A DNA stretch of 62,500 bases from Neocallimastix lanati (nom. inval.) (GCA_016946835.1 JACVTC010000137.1:290001-352500), one strand, 5' to 3'. Shown: positions 1 through 15,767, counted from the stretch's first letter. The notes: generated by a model from the sequence alone, not told the origin. Numbers and translations: made by a program.

Positions 1-1765
1 TTACATCATGTAATAAGTATTTTTCAATTTTTGAAGTTTCTACATCTTCTACTACCTTTGTAGTTAAAAATTTTTCAAATCCTTTTACTAATTAATATTA
101 ATAAAACAGTATTTATATTTATATATTTATATTTGCAAATATATAAATTTTAATAAATATATATATATATATATTTTTTTTAATTTATATTATATAACTT
201 ATTTATCTATTAATTAATATTAATATTTATATTTATTTATTATTTTTTTTTTCTTACATTTCTTTACACTGGTAATCACAGATCTTTCTGAACTACATAA
301 AACAATATCCATTAAACCATTCTTTTGACACTTCAAAAGCCATTGAAGAATTGTTAAGGCACAATCATATTGGCTAACCAATTCCTGTTCATTAAATAAT
401 AATTGAATATCATCTAATATGAAAAGAACAGGACCAGTATTACTTCTTAAACATATATATTGTAATACAGTTTCAATTTCTTTCAAAGCTTGGGATAGTA
501 ATCTTGGATGTAAAAATTGTTTATGTTCCTTAATACTATTAATAATAGTATTTCTAGAAGGTGTTTGCTGTGGATTAGAGAATGTATCTATATATATATA
601 TAAATATAAAAGATTTTAAATAGAAAAAAAAAATTTTTTTTTTTTAATAAAAAAGTTTATATACAAAAATAACATTATTTTTATTATTAATAAATATGGT
701 AATGATATTAATTTTAAATAAAATAAAATAAAAATTATAAAAATATTAATAATAATTATATTGAATTAAATAATTATTTTATAGATATCTTAATTATTTT
801 ATTTTAAATATTTATATAACTTTTATCAATATTATATCATTATTTTATAGGAATCTTAATTATTTTATTTTATATATCTATAAAACTTTTATTTTTTCGA
901 TTTTATATAATTATTTTATAGAAATCTTAAAATTATTTTATTTTATATATCTATATAACTTTTAATTTTTATTATAACTATTATTATTATTTCATTTTCA
1001 TAGTATTTATTTTTATTTATTTAAAAACTTACCTATGGAGAAGAAACCAAAAGCTTCTAATAAACCAAAAATGAATAAACTTCTTTCTTGAATATCACTA
1101 AATAAATCTTCTTGAATATCTTGTAATGTACTCACCGAAAGATTATCTAAGGCCGTGGCTGAAGTGGTTTCTTCCAAATAGCGAGGTGATTCCTTCTCTT
1201 TTTGATCTGGAACGATCGAAGCATAAGGATCGATAGATGAAGAGATATCTGTTGAAGGTATTGTTGTATGATTTGAAGCTCTTCTGAAGCTTTGTTTCAA
1301 ACCAAGATAGATACAAACTCTTTTTTCCTTTTTAGCCCAAGCTCTTAAAGCATAACCTTTGCCATTTCCTTTACAACCTTCTAATAATAAATATTTTCCT
1401 CCAGTGTAACTTTCACTAATTTGCTGAATTAACTGGTTGGTTTGTTCCTTAAATTCTGGTAAATATAATTCATTTGGATTTAAAAAATTATCTGCTACTA
1501 AAATATGTTTTAATAAAGTACGAACTAAAGGAGAAATAGCTTGAGATTGAAATATATCCATATATTCATAACAATTTTTATTTAATTTATGATGTTCGAT
1601 ATAACTTTTTAGTCTTCTCTTTTTGATATATGGTGTTAAATAATAACATAATAAACCACCGAGTGATAATGATGTTATACCAGCAATAATTATTTTTTTA
1701 TTAAAAAAGTTTGTTTTTGTTGAAGCAGAAACTACTGCTTCAGTTGATTTTTCAACAGTTGACAT
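1..1765 (-). CDS. Membrane-anchored P-loop NTPase (AAA/STAND-like), 3' end beyond window
   Basis: Three exons can be joined: 1033-1765, 258-587 and 1-87. The donors are GTAAGT (at 1032) and GTAAGA (at 257), the acceptors are TATAG and ATTAG, and the phases match at both junctions. ATG is at 1763-1765. Residues about 25-47 form one hydrophobic helix followed by KKRR, which suggests a short N-terminus and a membrane anchor. A Walker A-like loop GCKGNGKG lies at about 130-137; its last residue is Gly where Ser/Thr is usual. A Walker B strand, PVLFILDD, lies at about 297-304. It is followed by a sensor-like strand (IVLCSSERS) and by an open third exon that reaches the window edge. A Ser/Thr-rich, probably disordered stretch separates Walker A from Walker B. 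The order fits an archaeal-ATPase/AAA+ type fold, perhaps organellar. The exact family and substrate are not recognised. Confidence 0.7.
773..970. repeat. Intronic tandem repeat, 3 copies of about 68 bp
   Basis: Copies start near 773, 839 and 910. Each opens with ATTATTTTATAG and continues through CTTAATTATTTTATTTTA to an AACTTTTA block. The array fills the middle of the first intron (588-1032) of the P-loop NTPase gene. Confidence 0.75.
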
Positions 1766-3392
1766 ATTAAATAAATAATTTTTTTAAAAAAATATATATA
1801 TATATATATAAATAAAAATAATAGCGAATGTATAAAGTTTATATATTGTAGTTTAAAAAAAAAAGTTCAACTTTTCTTTTTTTTTTTTTTTTTTATTTTA
1901 GTTTTTCGTATGATATGTAATTTAAAAAATTTATTCTATTCAAAATTTTATAGATTAAAGTTTTTTTATTATATATAATAAAAAATAAAAAAGATTTAAT
2001 ATATAAAAACATAAAATAGATTAAATGTTAGTGATGATACTTTTATTATTATTTTTATTATTATATGATAATGATTACGAATATTATTTGATTATAGAAT
2101 TCTATTATTTTTATTTTTGATTTAATATATTAAAAAAATAAAAATTCATAAAATTTATTTAAATATATATTTATATAACTATTTATAATTAAAAAAAATT
2201 TTTTTTTTTTTTGTTAATATACTTCAAATATATAATTATTAAATTTTTAAGTATTTCTTATAAAATTTATATATAATATATTAAACTTTTCAATTTTTCT
2301 CATTTAATAAAATATTTATAATAAAAATTTATATATATTTTAATTTTTACAAAATTTATACCTTTTTTATTTATTTTTCTTTTCTCTTATAGATATAATT
2401 AAAAATAACAATATTTTACTGTTCTTTTATTTTTTTATTTTCCTCTTTTTCCTTTTTTTTTTTTTTTTTTTTTATATTATAACTTTATTAATATTCAAAA
2501 TCCGATTTTTTTTTGGTAATAAAAAAAAAAAAAAAAAAAAGAAAAAAAGAGAAAAAAATCTTACAATGATATTATAATAATGATATAGTATATAATAAAT
2601 GATTTTTCCTTATATACTATATTACAAATTTATATTAATTATTTTATTAATTTTATAAATTTTGTAAATTATTGAGTGTTGATTCAAAAAGGTGACATTT
2701 ATATAATTATATATTCCTAATTTTTTTTTTTTTTTTTTTTTTTTATATAATTATATATTCCTAAATTTTTTTTTTTTCTTTTTTATTTTGTTTTGTTTTG
2801 TTTTCTTTTTATCAGTATAAATTGTTTCAATAATAGGGATATATATTATTTAATATAAAAAAAAGAGTAATTAAAAAAAAATAGCAAATATAAGTTATAA
2901 TAGTAATCTATTTTTTTGAATTGTTTGTTAGTTTTCTTTTTTTTTTTAATTTAAATAATTATAATTGCTAAAAAAAGAGGTTGCTTCTTTCTTTTTTATG
3001 TGTGTGGATGTTAAGTTATTTTTTTTTTTACATTCTTTTTTGTTTTTATTTTTAATCTTTTAATTGAGTAAAAGATTATGATATTGGATGTATTAGTAGT
3101 ATAAAAAAAATAATTTATACTTCTTTTAATAATGATTTCTTTATTATTATTACTAGAAAAGAATATTAAATTTTAACTTTATTTTAATTATTAATATTGC
3201 TTTTAATTTTTATTTCTTATTTTAATTAAAAAAAAAATGATTTCAAAATTAAAAAAAAAAAAACTTTAAGTGTTTGAAATAATATGTATAAAATAAAAGA
3301 AGAAAAAAAATATCAAAGAAATATTCAGTAATTATATTAATTAAGGGAAAAAAATTATTTAAGATAACTTTATTTATTATTAAAATCATTCA

Positions 3393-3398
<6 letters not shown>
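1766..3398. other. Intergenic, no gene seen
   Basis: This is very AT-rich sequence with long A and T runs upstream of the P-loop NTPase gene, so it should include its promoter. No TATA or other promoter box can be separated from background. A segment ATATAATTATATATTCCTAA occurs twice, around 2701-2765, with a poly-T run between the copies. Confidence 0.6.
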
Positions 3399-3459
<61 letters not shown>

Positions 3460-3491
3460 GTAATTATAACTATTATTTATTATTATAATTT

Positions 3492-3541
<50 letters not shown>
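3399..3541. repeat. (ATT)n microsatellites, two blocks
   Basis: Trinucleotide ATT runs occupy about 3399-3459 and 3494-3541, separated by about 35 bp of irregular AT sequence. Confidence 0.9.
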
Positions 3542-3542
<1 letters not shown>

Positions 3543-3649
3543 GATTAATAAAGAATTATTATTTTATTTATCATTGAAATATTATATATATTGAATATTA
3601 ATGATTGAATTAGCAATTATTGAATAACTACTAATTGATTTATATAATA

Positions 3650-3650
3650 T

Positions 3651-3721
<71 letters not shown>

Positions 3722-3722
3722 T
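3650..3722. repeat. (TTTA)n microsatellite
   Basis: About 18 uninterrupted copies of the tetranucleotide ATTT. Confidence 0.9.
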
Positions 3723-4623
3723 TATTAATTATTAATAAACCATTATTTACTATTTATTAATATTTCATTATTATTTATTATTTAAGTTTTATTATTTATT
3801 GTATGATTATTAATTATATACTATTTAATTATTGACTCTATTTAATTAATTATTATTTATTTTCTCCATATATAAATAAATTTTTCTCTCTTTCATTTGA
3901 CTCTATTATATTACATCTATTTATTAATAATATATTACTTTCTATTGTTTTCTATTGACAATAAATTCATATTAAATTTTTTTTTTTGTTTCTTTATTTA
4001 GATTAAAAATCCTTTATTACCATATATTAGAAATTGATTAAGACGTATATTATTGGTAAATTGACCATATAAATAAATGAATAGCATATTAATATATAAA
4101 GTATATTTTATAATATATAAAATTTTAAATCGCTCATGATTTATATGATTTATATTAATGTTCAATTAATTTATATGCCTTACTATATATTATAAATTAA
4201 TTGGGTTACATATATTAAACCATATTGAATAATAAAAAAATAGAATTTTAATATATTTGATCTTTTTTTTTTTTGTAATAAACGAAAGTTGAAAGCTCTT
4301 CATTCAATTTTATACCACTTTTATGGTAAAAGTATACTGACTTAATTATAACAAGTGAATTTGACTACTTGAATCGTAGTATTAAAAATAATAAAATATA
4401 AAAAAAAAGAAAGTTATTGCTATTAAAATTAAATAAATTATTAAATTATGTATAATAATAATTGAATGATGGTAAAATAATATTAATTATTTTAATTTAA
4501 CTTAGTTATAACTGTCTTGTTACAGCAGTCTAAATTAAAATACTTTTATATAATCTTTTTTTTATTTTGTAGCAAATCATATAATGAATTTTTTTATACA
4601 GATTGCTACAAAATATATAAAAA

Positions 4624-4660
<37 letters not shown>

Positions 4661-4904
4661 ATTAAATTATGTAAATAAAAGAAATTCTTGCCGTAAGTAT
4701 TTACAGTTTAATGAAAAAAAAAAAATAAATATTTTATATTTTATATATTATTAATTATTTTTTAATATTATAATCATCTTTTTATTTTATTTTTTTTCAT
4801 GGTTAAAAAAAAATGAAAGAAAATGTATACAATAAAATTTATTGTATACGTTATTAATTAATTAAAAAAATGAAAATATTCATTCATAAATTTTATCTAT
4901 TTAT
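3723..4904. other. Intergenic with short palindromes
   Basis: No ORF is seen. Two perfect inverted repeats stand out. TATTTTGTAGCAA at 4563-4575 pairs with 4603-4615 (27-nt loop). A 25-nt palindrome at 4825-4849 runs from GTATAC to GTATAC. Part of this stretch (about 4260-4560) is less repetitive than its surroundings and could be an old insertion. No family is recognised. Confidence 0.5.
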
Positions 4905-5496
4905 TTATATTAATTATTATTTATTTATTTATTATTTATTTATTATTTATTAATAAATACTTTTTTATTTATTTAATTATTTATTATTTATTTATTTATT
5001 ATTTATTATTTATTATTTATTATTTATTATTTATTATTTATTAATAAATATTCTTTTTAATTATTTATTATTTATTATTTATTATTTATTATTTATTATT
5101 TATTATTTATTATTTATTATTTATTATTTATTATTTATTATTTATTATTTATTATTTATTATTTATTATTTATTATTTATTATTTATTATTTATTATTTA
5201 TTATTTATTATTTATTATTTATTATTTATTATTTATTATATATTATTTATTATTTATTATTTATTATTTATTATTTATTATTTATTATTTATTATATATT
5301 ATTTATTATTTATTATTTATTATTTATTATTTATTATTTATTATTTATTATTTATTATTTATTATTTATTATTTATTATTTATTATTTATTATTTATTAT
5401 TTATTATTTATTATTTATTATTTATTATTTATTATTATTATTTATTATTATTATTTATTATTATTATTTATTATTTATTATTTATTATTTATTTAT
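4905..5496. repeat. Heptanucleotide array (TTATTTA)n
   Basis: The array has a period of 7 bp (TTATTTA/TATTATT). It is nearly pure from about 5061 to 5440, with a few TATATTA variants and some 3- and 4-bp slips at the edges. The same unit recurs in other arrays further along the window, in both orientations. Confidence 0.92.
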
Positions 5497-5867
5497 TTAA
5501 TAATATATATTTTTACCTTCATTAAGTGTACCATAAATCAAATTAAAAAATAAAAAAAAATAATAATATTATTATTATTGATTACTGATTAATTAAAAAT
5601 ATTATTTTTTATTTTTTTTTTTAATTAATAAAAATTAAATTTTAAACTTCTTTCAAAGTAAATATAAATCAATGATTGGTGGAAATGTTTGAATTCCTAT
5701 TGGCTACTTCTTTCTTTTTTATTTTTTATTTTTATTTTTTTTTTTTTTTTTTGGATAATACAAAAAAATTTATTAAAAAAAAAGTTAAAATTTATTAATT
5801 AAATTTGATTTTATATTTAATTTTTATTCTTATCAATTTTATATTTATATATTTATATTAATTTCTA

Positions 5868-6015
5868 TACTTTATGTTATTTTCATATTTAATGTTAATT
5901 TTATTTTGTTTTATATCTATTTAATGTTAATTTTATTTTGCTTTATAACTATTTAATGTTAATTTCATATCTATATTTAATGTTAATTTTATTTTATAAT
6001 TATTTAATGTTAATT
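5868..6015. repeat. Tandem repeat, about 5 copies of a TTTAATGTTAATTT unit
   Basis: Units of roughly 25-38 bp share the core TTTAATGTTAATTT, mostly followed by TATTTTG and TTTATA. The surrounding 5497-6753 is otherwise AT-rich non-coding DNA. Confidence 0.7.
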
Positions 6016-6753
6016 TGGAATAAATATTTATATAAGATACGCCATACTTTTTAATTATTTTTAGTAAATTTATATTCACATATTTAAATTTTTCTTTTTT
6101 TTTTTATTCTTGGTTATTAAACAGTTTTAAAAGTTTTATTTCGATTAATTTTTTAAAAAAAAAAAAATTTATCCATAATGAAAATAAGAAATTATTCCTT
6201 TCAATTAGAATGGTTGTAAATTTTTAATATTATTATTAATTTTTTTTTATATCTCAAAAGGTTTATTTAATTTTCATCTCCTATGATATAAAAATTATTA
6301 AAATATAATGAATTAATTAAAATAGTAATTACACCTTTAAATCATTAAATAATTGGTATATTCAAATAAATTATTGGTATATTTAGGTAAATTACTGGGT
6401 GTAATTATATTATTTCAATTTAAAAAAAAAAAAAAAAATGATGTATAATAATAAAACTTTTTTTTATATAAAAATTTCAAAAGATATAGAATAATTTTTA
6501 TTTTATAAAGATACTTTTTAAAATTTATAACAATTAGGCTTTTTTAAATAATTAAAGTTTCTTGATTGATTCAATTTTCTCCATTTGAGAAACTGATAAA
6601 AATAGACTTTGTTTAATAATAATAATAATAAAATTAAAAAGAACATGAGAAGAAAGCATGACATAAAATCATCCTTTTAATTATCTAAAAAAAAATAATA
6701 ATAATAAAATAAAATAAAAATAAATAAAAATAAAAATAAAAATACAATAAAAA

Positions 6754-6960
6754 GATTCTGCTATTCCCGATGATAGAGGGGTGGGTGGTATGACGGTCAG
6801 TCCGGATTTTCGTAATCTGTTGGGAACCATGTCTAATACTTTAAATCCCTCTTAGAGGTAGTAGAGCGTCGACGTCAAAATGATAAGGCATGTAAGGATC
6901 TGTTCCTTAAATGCACTCAGGTGACCTACTAATGATGTAGAAATCATGTGAGAAAGTCTA
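6754..6960 (-). mobile_element. Dispersed GC-richer element, copy A
   Basis: This is a sharp island of balanced base composition in AT-rich DNA. Read on the minus strand it starts after a T-run with TAGACT, then has TGACGTC, a GAGG block and GGGATTTAAAGTATTAGA. The same framework is found in copies B and C. It has no ORF, no clear pol III A/B box pair and no recognised RNA family. It may be a non-autonomous element, a UTR fragment of a larger transposon, or an RNA gene. Similarity to B is patchy, so membership of the family is inferred. Confidence 0.45.
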
Positions 6961-7138
6961 AAAAAAAACAATAAAAAGAAAAATTAGTTTTAATTGTATA
7001 TATAATAATTAATTACAAAAATTTTTTTTTCTTCTTTTGAAAATTTCTTATACTCTACTAATAATGACATATAATTATATTACATATTATTTATTATTTT
7101 TAATATTAATTTTAATTAATTTTTTTTTTTTTTTTTTA

Positions 7139-7340
7139 TAGACTGAAGACTTTTGTCTCCCCCATATGTAAATATGGGTGTATGATTAAATGACGTCTTT
7201 GCCATCCCAGAGGAGCTGGAAATTATAATCCTCTCAGACAAGGCTTACGCAATGGGATTCTTAAAGTGTTAGAAATATAGAAAACTAATACCTACCTGAG
7301 TATCGTTTAATCCTTAACCTTTCATGCAAAACCCAGAGGG
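7139..7340 (+). mobile_element. Dispersed GC-richer element, copy B
   Basis: It begins TAGACTGAAGACTTTTGTC after a T-run. It contains a hairpin with CCCATAT/ATATGGG arms, then TGACGTC, GCCATCCCAGAGGAGCTGG, AGGCTTACGCAATGGGATTC and TTAAAGTGTTAGAAA. These blocks recur in the same order, on the other strand, at 35530-35774. Copy A lies 180 bp away in the opposite orientation. It has no ORF and its function is unknown. Confidence 0.6.
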
Positions 7341-7512
7341 AAAATTAATTTTAATTAATTTTACTTGCAGTTGTAATCAATATGAATATTATTTATTGTT
7401 AATTATTGCTATTAATACTATTATTATGAGTGATTCATAATTATTTATGTAATAAAAAATTATTCTTATTATATATAAATTTATATTTCCATTATTAATA
7501 TTTAAAAAAAAA

Positions 7513-7745
7513 AAAAACTATATATAACTATTTTTAATTATTATTCTTTTTTATTTAGTTAATGAAAAAGATAATAAATAAATTTTATTGTAACAAAATT
7601 TTAATTATTGAAGATAGTTTAAATAATAATTAGCCTTTTCATTAACTAAATAAAAAAGAATAATAATTAAAAATAGTTATATATAGTTTTTATTTTAAAC
7701 TATCTTTAATAGATAATTAAAATTTTGTTACTATATAAATTTATT
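7513..7745. repeat. Two interlocked inverted repeats
   Basis: Arm 1 (7513-7568, 56 bp) is perfectly complementary to 7636-7691. Arm 2 (about 7569-7628) is imperfectly complementary to about 7692-7750, sharing the block GTAACAAAATTTTAATTAT. The order is A-B-A'-B', so the two stems overlap instead of nesting. No ORF is present. Confidence 0.8.
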
Positions 7746-7750
7746 GATTA

Positions 7751-9220
7751 TCCTTTTATTATTAAAGAATGAATATATTTTTTTTTTAAAGTTTTTTTAA
7801 TATGTAAATTTATTTTTTAAATTATTATCCATTTATTATTAAATAATGGATATATATATTAATATTTAAATCTTTATTTTTTCAAGGATAAAAAAGGTAG
7901 TTATTATTATTATTATTATAATTATTTTAATAATTTTTTAATTTTTTTTTTGTTTTATACATTAAAGAAATATTCAATATGAATATATATGAAATTTTAA
8001 ATATTTTTTTTTATTAATTTTTTTTTTTCTTTTAAAAAAAAATACTTATATATCTATTTATAATTGTTATATGAATAGGAATATTTTTTAAACTTTTTTA
8101 TTTTTTATTTTTTTTAAGCGATAAAAAAAAAATTGTTAATAAACGATAAATAAAATCAGAAATAAAATATTTTATCATAGTAAAATGACATTAATATATA
8201 TATATATTACTGATATAAAAGTTTTTTTTTTTTTTTTTTAAAAAAAAAAAATTAATTATAATATAATAGATATCTATATATAAATAATTTTTATTTTTTC
8301 TAATTCATTTTTAATTTGTATCAACTATTTATATTAAATTATTATTTCTATATTAATGTCAATATTCAATAGAATTAAGAATAGAGTTGATGAAAATGAA
8401 AAATGACTTATTTATTTCACCAATTAATATAATACTAATAAGCGATATTAAAATAAAATCAATATTAAAATAAAATAATAATAATAATTATTTATTATTT
8501 ATTATTTATTATTTGATATAGAATAATACACTAAAGATTCTTCTTTTATATATATATATATTATTTCATATGCTATCTTAGATGTAAAAAATCAAAATGT
8601 TATTAATAACTTTTAATTGATTTTATTATTAGCACTATTAAATATTATATATATAATAAATATATATATATATATGTATCTTTTTTTTTTTTTTTTAAAT
8701 AAAATACTACTAATTTATTAGGAGAAAAAATTAAAATATTAATCAATAGTATCATTATTAAAATGTTTCTCTAGTATATTAATAATAATTTATGATTTTT
8801 TTATTATTCTTTTTAAAAAAACTTATATTAATAACTATCTATATATATTTACTAACAAAAAAGAAAAGAAATGAAAAGTAAATCTAACTTTAAATATTAT
8901 TGATAATTTATAATTAATATTTTAATTATAAATTATCAATAATATTTAAATATATATTTTTATGAATAAATATATTTTTTATTGTATAAAAGTATTCATA
9001 GAGTTAAACCAATTTTAAAAATAATTATTTAAATAGGAGACAAAAAAAAAAAAAAAAAATACTAAAGATCAGCAATAAATTTTCAATTACTTTATTCTTT
9101 AGAATGAATTAGATATAGTTAAAAATTATATAATAAAATTTTATTATTATGTTTCCATTATTATAAACTTTTAATAAATAAATAAAGGTTTGTTCAATTT
9201 AAAAAAAATATGGTTAATAT

Positions 9221-9254
<34 letters not shown>

Positions 9255-9704
9255 AAATAATAGTAATAACAATAATAATTTTTTAAATGAATGATAATCA
9301 ATTTAATAATAATAGTGAATATAAAAAAAATAATTAAAAAAATAATAACAGTAATAGTAAAAACAGATATGAAAATAATATTAATCCAAATTATTATATA
9401 AGGATGTTTCCTTAAATAAAATATAATATTATTATTAAAATCAATTAATAATAAATAATTTTTAATAATAATTAATTAATAAATATAAATAAAAATATAT
9501 GTATTACAAGTATTATATAGGTAATTTAATAATTTAGTTTTAGTAATAAATAAAAATAGATTATTTAAATATGAATAAAGACTTTTTTTTTTTTAAATTT
9601 TTTGTTTTTTTTATTTTCATAATTTATCCTCTTTAGTAGGTGAAATAATGGTTAAGTACAATAAAATGCATTAGCTTTTGATTATCTGTAAAAAAAAAAA
9701 AATA
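7751..9704. other. Intergenic, no gene seen
   Basis: AT-rich DNA with homopolymer runs. Apart from the hairpin at 8889-8950, nothing resembles a gene or a recognisable element. Confidence 0.55.
8889..8950. repeat. Long perfect hairpin, about 27-bp stem
   Basis: The left arm starts TTTAAATATTATTGATAATT at 8889 and its exact reverse complement ends at about 8950, with a loop of roughly 8 nt. It could be a MITE remnant or a structured transcript. Confidence 0.75.
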
Positions 9705-9768
9705 AAATAAAATAAAATAAAATAAAATAAAATAAAATAAAATTCATGCCAATCAGTTGGCATGAATT
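9705..9768. repeat. (AATAA)n run followed by a 12-bp-stem hairpin
   Basis: A pentanucleotide AATAA run ends directly at a perfect hairpin at 9741-9768, AATTCATGCCAA with loop TCAG. The GC-bearing stem is distinct from the surrounding sequence. Confidence 0.7.
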
Positions 9769-10014
9769 ATAAATAGAAATTAATAAAATAAGGAAAATAA
9801 GGGTAATAAGAAAAACAAGAATAATATAATTAATAAAATAATTATAATAAAATAATTATAATAACAGTTTATAACTTTATTATATATATAAAATAATAAT
9901 AATAATAATAATTAATATTTAAATATTATAAATATTATATATTATTATATATTATTATATATATGTTTTTATGGTTATTTTTATTTAAAAATAAATTTTC
10001 TTTTTTTAAAGTCA

Positions 10015-10018
10015 ATAA

Positions 10019-10085
<67 letters not shown>

Positions 10086-10086
10086 A
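10015..10086. repeat. (AATA)n microsatellite
   Basis: About 17 copies of AAAT/AATA. Confidence 0.9.
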
Positions 10087-11426
10087 ACTCCTATGACTTT
10101 TTAATTTTAATTTTAATTTTTTTTTTTATATATATTTGAAATCTCCCTCTTTTTCCTAAGATTTATCGGATCAAATGAATTGAGTGGCTGATGCTATTCA
10201 TGTAAATTAAATTTGAACCAGAAGGAATCAAAAAAAAAAAAAAAATAAAATAAAATAAAAAAATAAAATAAAAATATATTTAAATTTAAATAATTTTAAT
10301 TTTATATTAAATCTCTATTTATATATCTTTTTCGTATCTGTAATCTGTATCTGTATATATATTTTTGTTTTTAATTATTTTTAAATGAAATGAGAAATTG
10401 AATTTAACATTTTTAATGTTTATTTATTTACTAAAAAATTATAACCTAAATCAATAAAAAAAAATATTATATAATACTAATATAATAAAAAAAAAATATT
10501 ATATAATACAAATATAATAAAAAAAAAAAAAAAATAAACTTTTCTTAAATTATTTTAATAAAATGCTAAAGATTGTATTAATTTACAAAACATTAAACTA
10601 TGGAAATGGAAAAGTGTATTTTAATAATGGCTTGCAAAATTTTTAATTTAACGCCACATCATTTTAATTTTTTTTTTCATACATTTTAAATAAATTTATA
10701 TTAATAAGAAATAATTAAATAAATATTTATTATTTAATTTTTTTATGTTTTTATTTAAATAAATAATAATTCAATACTTATAATAAATAATAAATAATTT
10801 ATAATTAATAAAATTGAAAAAAAATAATGTTAATATATTTAGAATAAATAAATAAATATATAAATAAATAATAAATAATTAAATAATTAAATATTATTAA
10901 CAAATTAATTTTAATATTTTATTTTTTTTTTTAAACATTTAAAAATAGAATAATTTCAAAAACACTTTTTAAAGCATTTACTTTGGAAAATTAACTAAGA
11001 ATTTCATTAAATGTTATTACATATTAATATTTAATTATTTGTGCATATATACTTTTTATTATTTGATATCTAATTATACTATAATTCAGATCATATAAAA
11101 CTCATTGCTTGAAAAATTTTCATTAAATATACGTTTAGGTTTTATATCCAAAGGAATTGAGCCTTTTTCTTATTTCTTCTTTTATTTTATATTTTGTTAT
11201 CGATGTAGATACATCAATTTTTTTTTTTTTTTTTTGAGATGATTATGTAAAATTTTTATGTTTTAAAATCTTTTTTCTTTTAATATAAATATTAATTATT
11301 CTACTTTTTTTAATATATCAAATATATAAAGTACGATGAAAATATTTTATTTAATGTCTAAAATATTTGAAATCCTATTGATAACTCATTTATATTTATT
11401 TTTTATTGTAATTATTTAATTACATA
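10087..11426. other. Intergenic, no gene seen
   Basis: AT-rich DNA. A somewhat more complex island lies at about 10140-10225. A 36-bp unit (AAAAATATTATATAATAC followed by AATATAATAA) is duplicated in tandem at 10455-10520. No ORF or RNA gene can be supported. Confidence 0.5.
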
Positions 11427-14408
<2,982 letters not shown>

Positions 14409-14562
14409 AAAAATTTTACAAAATAAATATTTTATATAGTTCAAAACATAGATATTACCTCATATAGAAGAAATTTTAATATAATAAAAATTTTACAAAA
14501 TAAATATTTTATATAGTTCAAAACATAGATATTACCTCATATAGAAGAAATTTTAATATAAT
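14409..14562. repeat. Perfect tandem duplication, 2 x 77 bp
   Basis: The segment 14409-14485 is repeated at 14486-14562, and the first 10 bp occur a third time at 14563. It lies 200-350 bp upstream of the LrgAB-like start codon, in its probable promoter or 5' UTR. Confidence 0.85.
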
Positions 14563-14760
14563 AAAAATTTTAAAAAGATAAAAAAAATAAAAAATAAACT
14601 TATACAAAAAAAGAGATAAAAAAACTAATACGAGAATAATATAAAATAATAATAAAACTATTTTAATAATAATAATAGAAAAAACTTAAAAATTATAATT
14701 TTTAAAAGCTATTTTCAATAAAATCAATTAATATATTATAAATTAATAAAACAAAACAAA

Positions 14761-15722
14761 ATGGGTAGTGCTACAACTTTAAAAATTTGGAGAGAACAAA
14801 GTTTACTTCATAAACTTATTTATGATTGGATTTTTGTTCCTATTGGTGTGGCCATTATTATTGGTATTGTTATTGCTGTAAATCAATTATTCAAAGTAAG
14901 TCTTTTTTTTAAATATATCTCTATATCTCTATATATCAATAAATATAAATATTTTTATTTTATTTTAACAGTAGTGAAATAAAAAAAAAAAAAAAAAAGA
15001 ATCATTTTTATTTCATTATTATAATTATTTTTACTGTTGTTATATATTCAATATCTTCATTATTTTTTTTTTCTTCCTCTATTCATTATTGTTAAATATA
15101 CTCCTATTTAATTTTTATTTTTTTTTATTTGCTTTTATTTATGATATATTTTTTAAATATATTTGATTTTAAAATAAAATCAATATTAATATAATATATT
15201 ATAATTATAATTGTAATATATTAAATTTAAAAAATTTTTTTTCATCAATTATTTGAATTTATTATATTTTAAATATATAATTAATATATTATTTTATATT
15301 AATTTATATTTTTATATATATTTTATTTATTTTTATTTATATATTTATATTTATTATTTTTCTTAATCTATTATAAAAAATTTTTATTAAATATATTATA
15401 TATATAATATATATAAAATATTTAAACATTTTTTTTTTTAAATTTTTTGTTATTTATAATATGTTTACCACAATAAAATAGGCGATAGGGTTTAATTTCC
15501 CTGCCAATGTCGCAGGTATGCTTCTTGTTGCAATAGTATTTATTATTTTGGAATATACTATCCCAAAATATGCTATGGATAAGATTTTAATGTGTATTAA
15601 TCCTGCAATTGACTTTTTAATGAAATGGATGATTATTTTCTTCCTTCCTCCATTGATTACCATTGTGAATTCTGATTTACCAAGTGGTTCAGATATCGTT
15701 AAACTTTTAATTGTATTCTGTA

Positions 15723-15767
<45 letters not shown>

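Noticed and set aside
6754-7340. Spliceosomal, SRP or RNase P RNA gene
   Set aside because: I could not place the hallmark sequences of U1-U6, SRP or RNase P/MRP RNA in either island.
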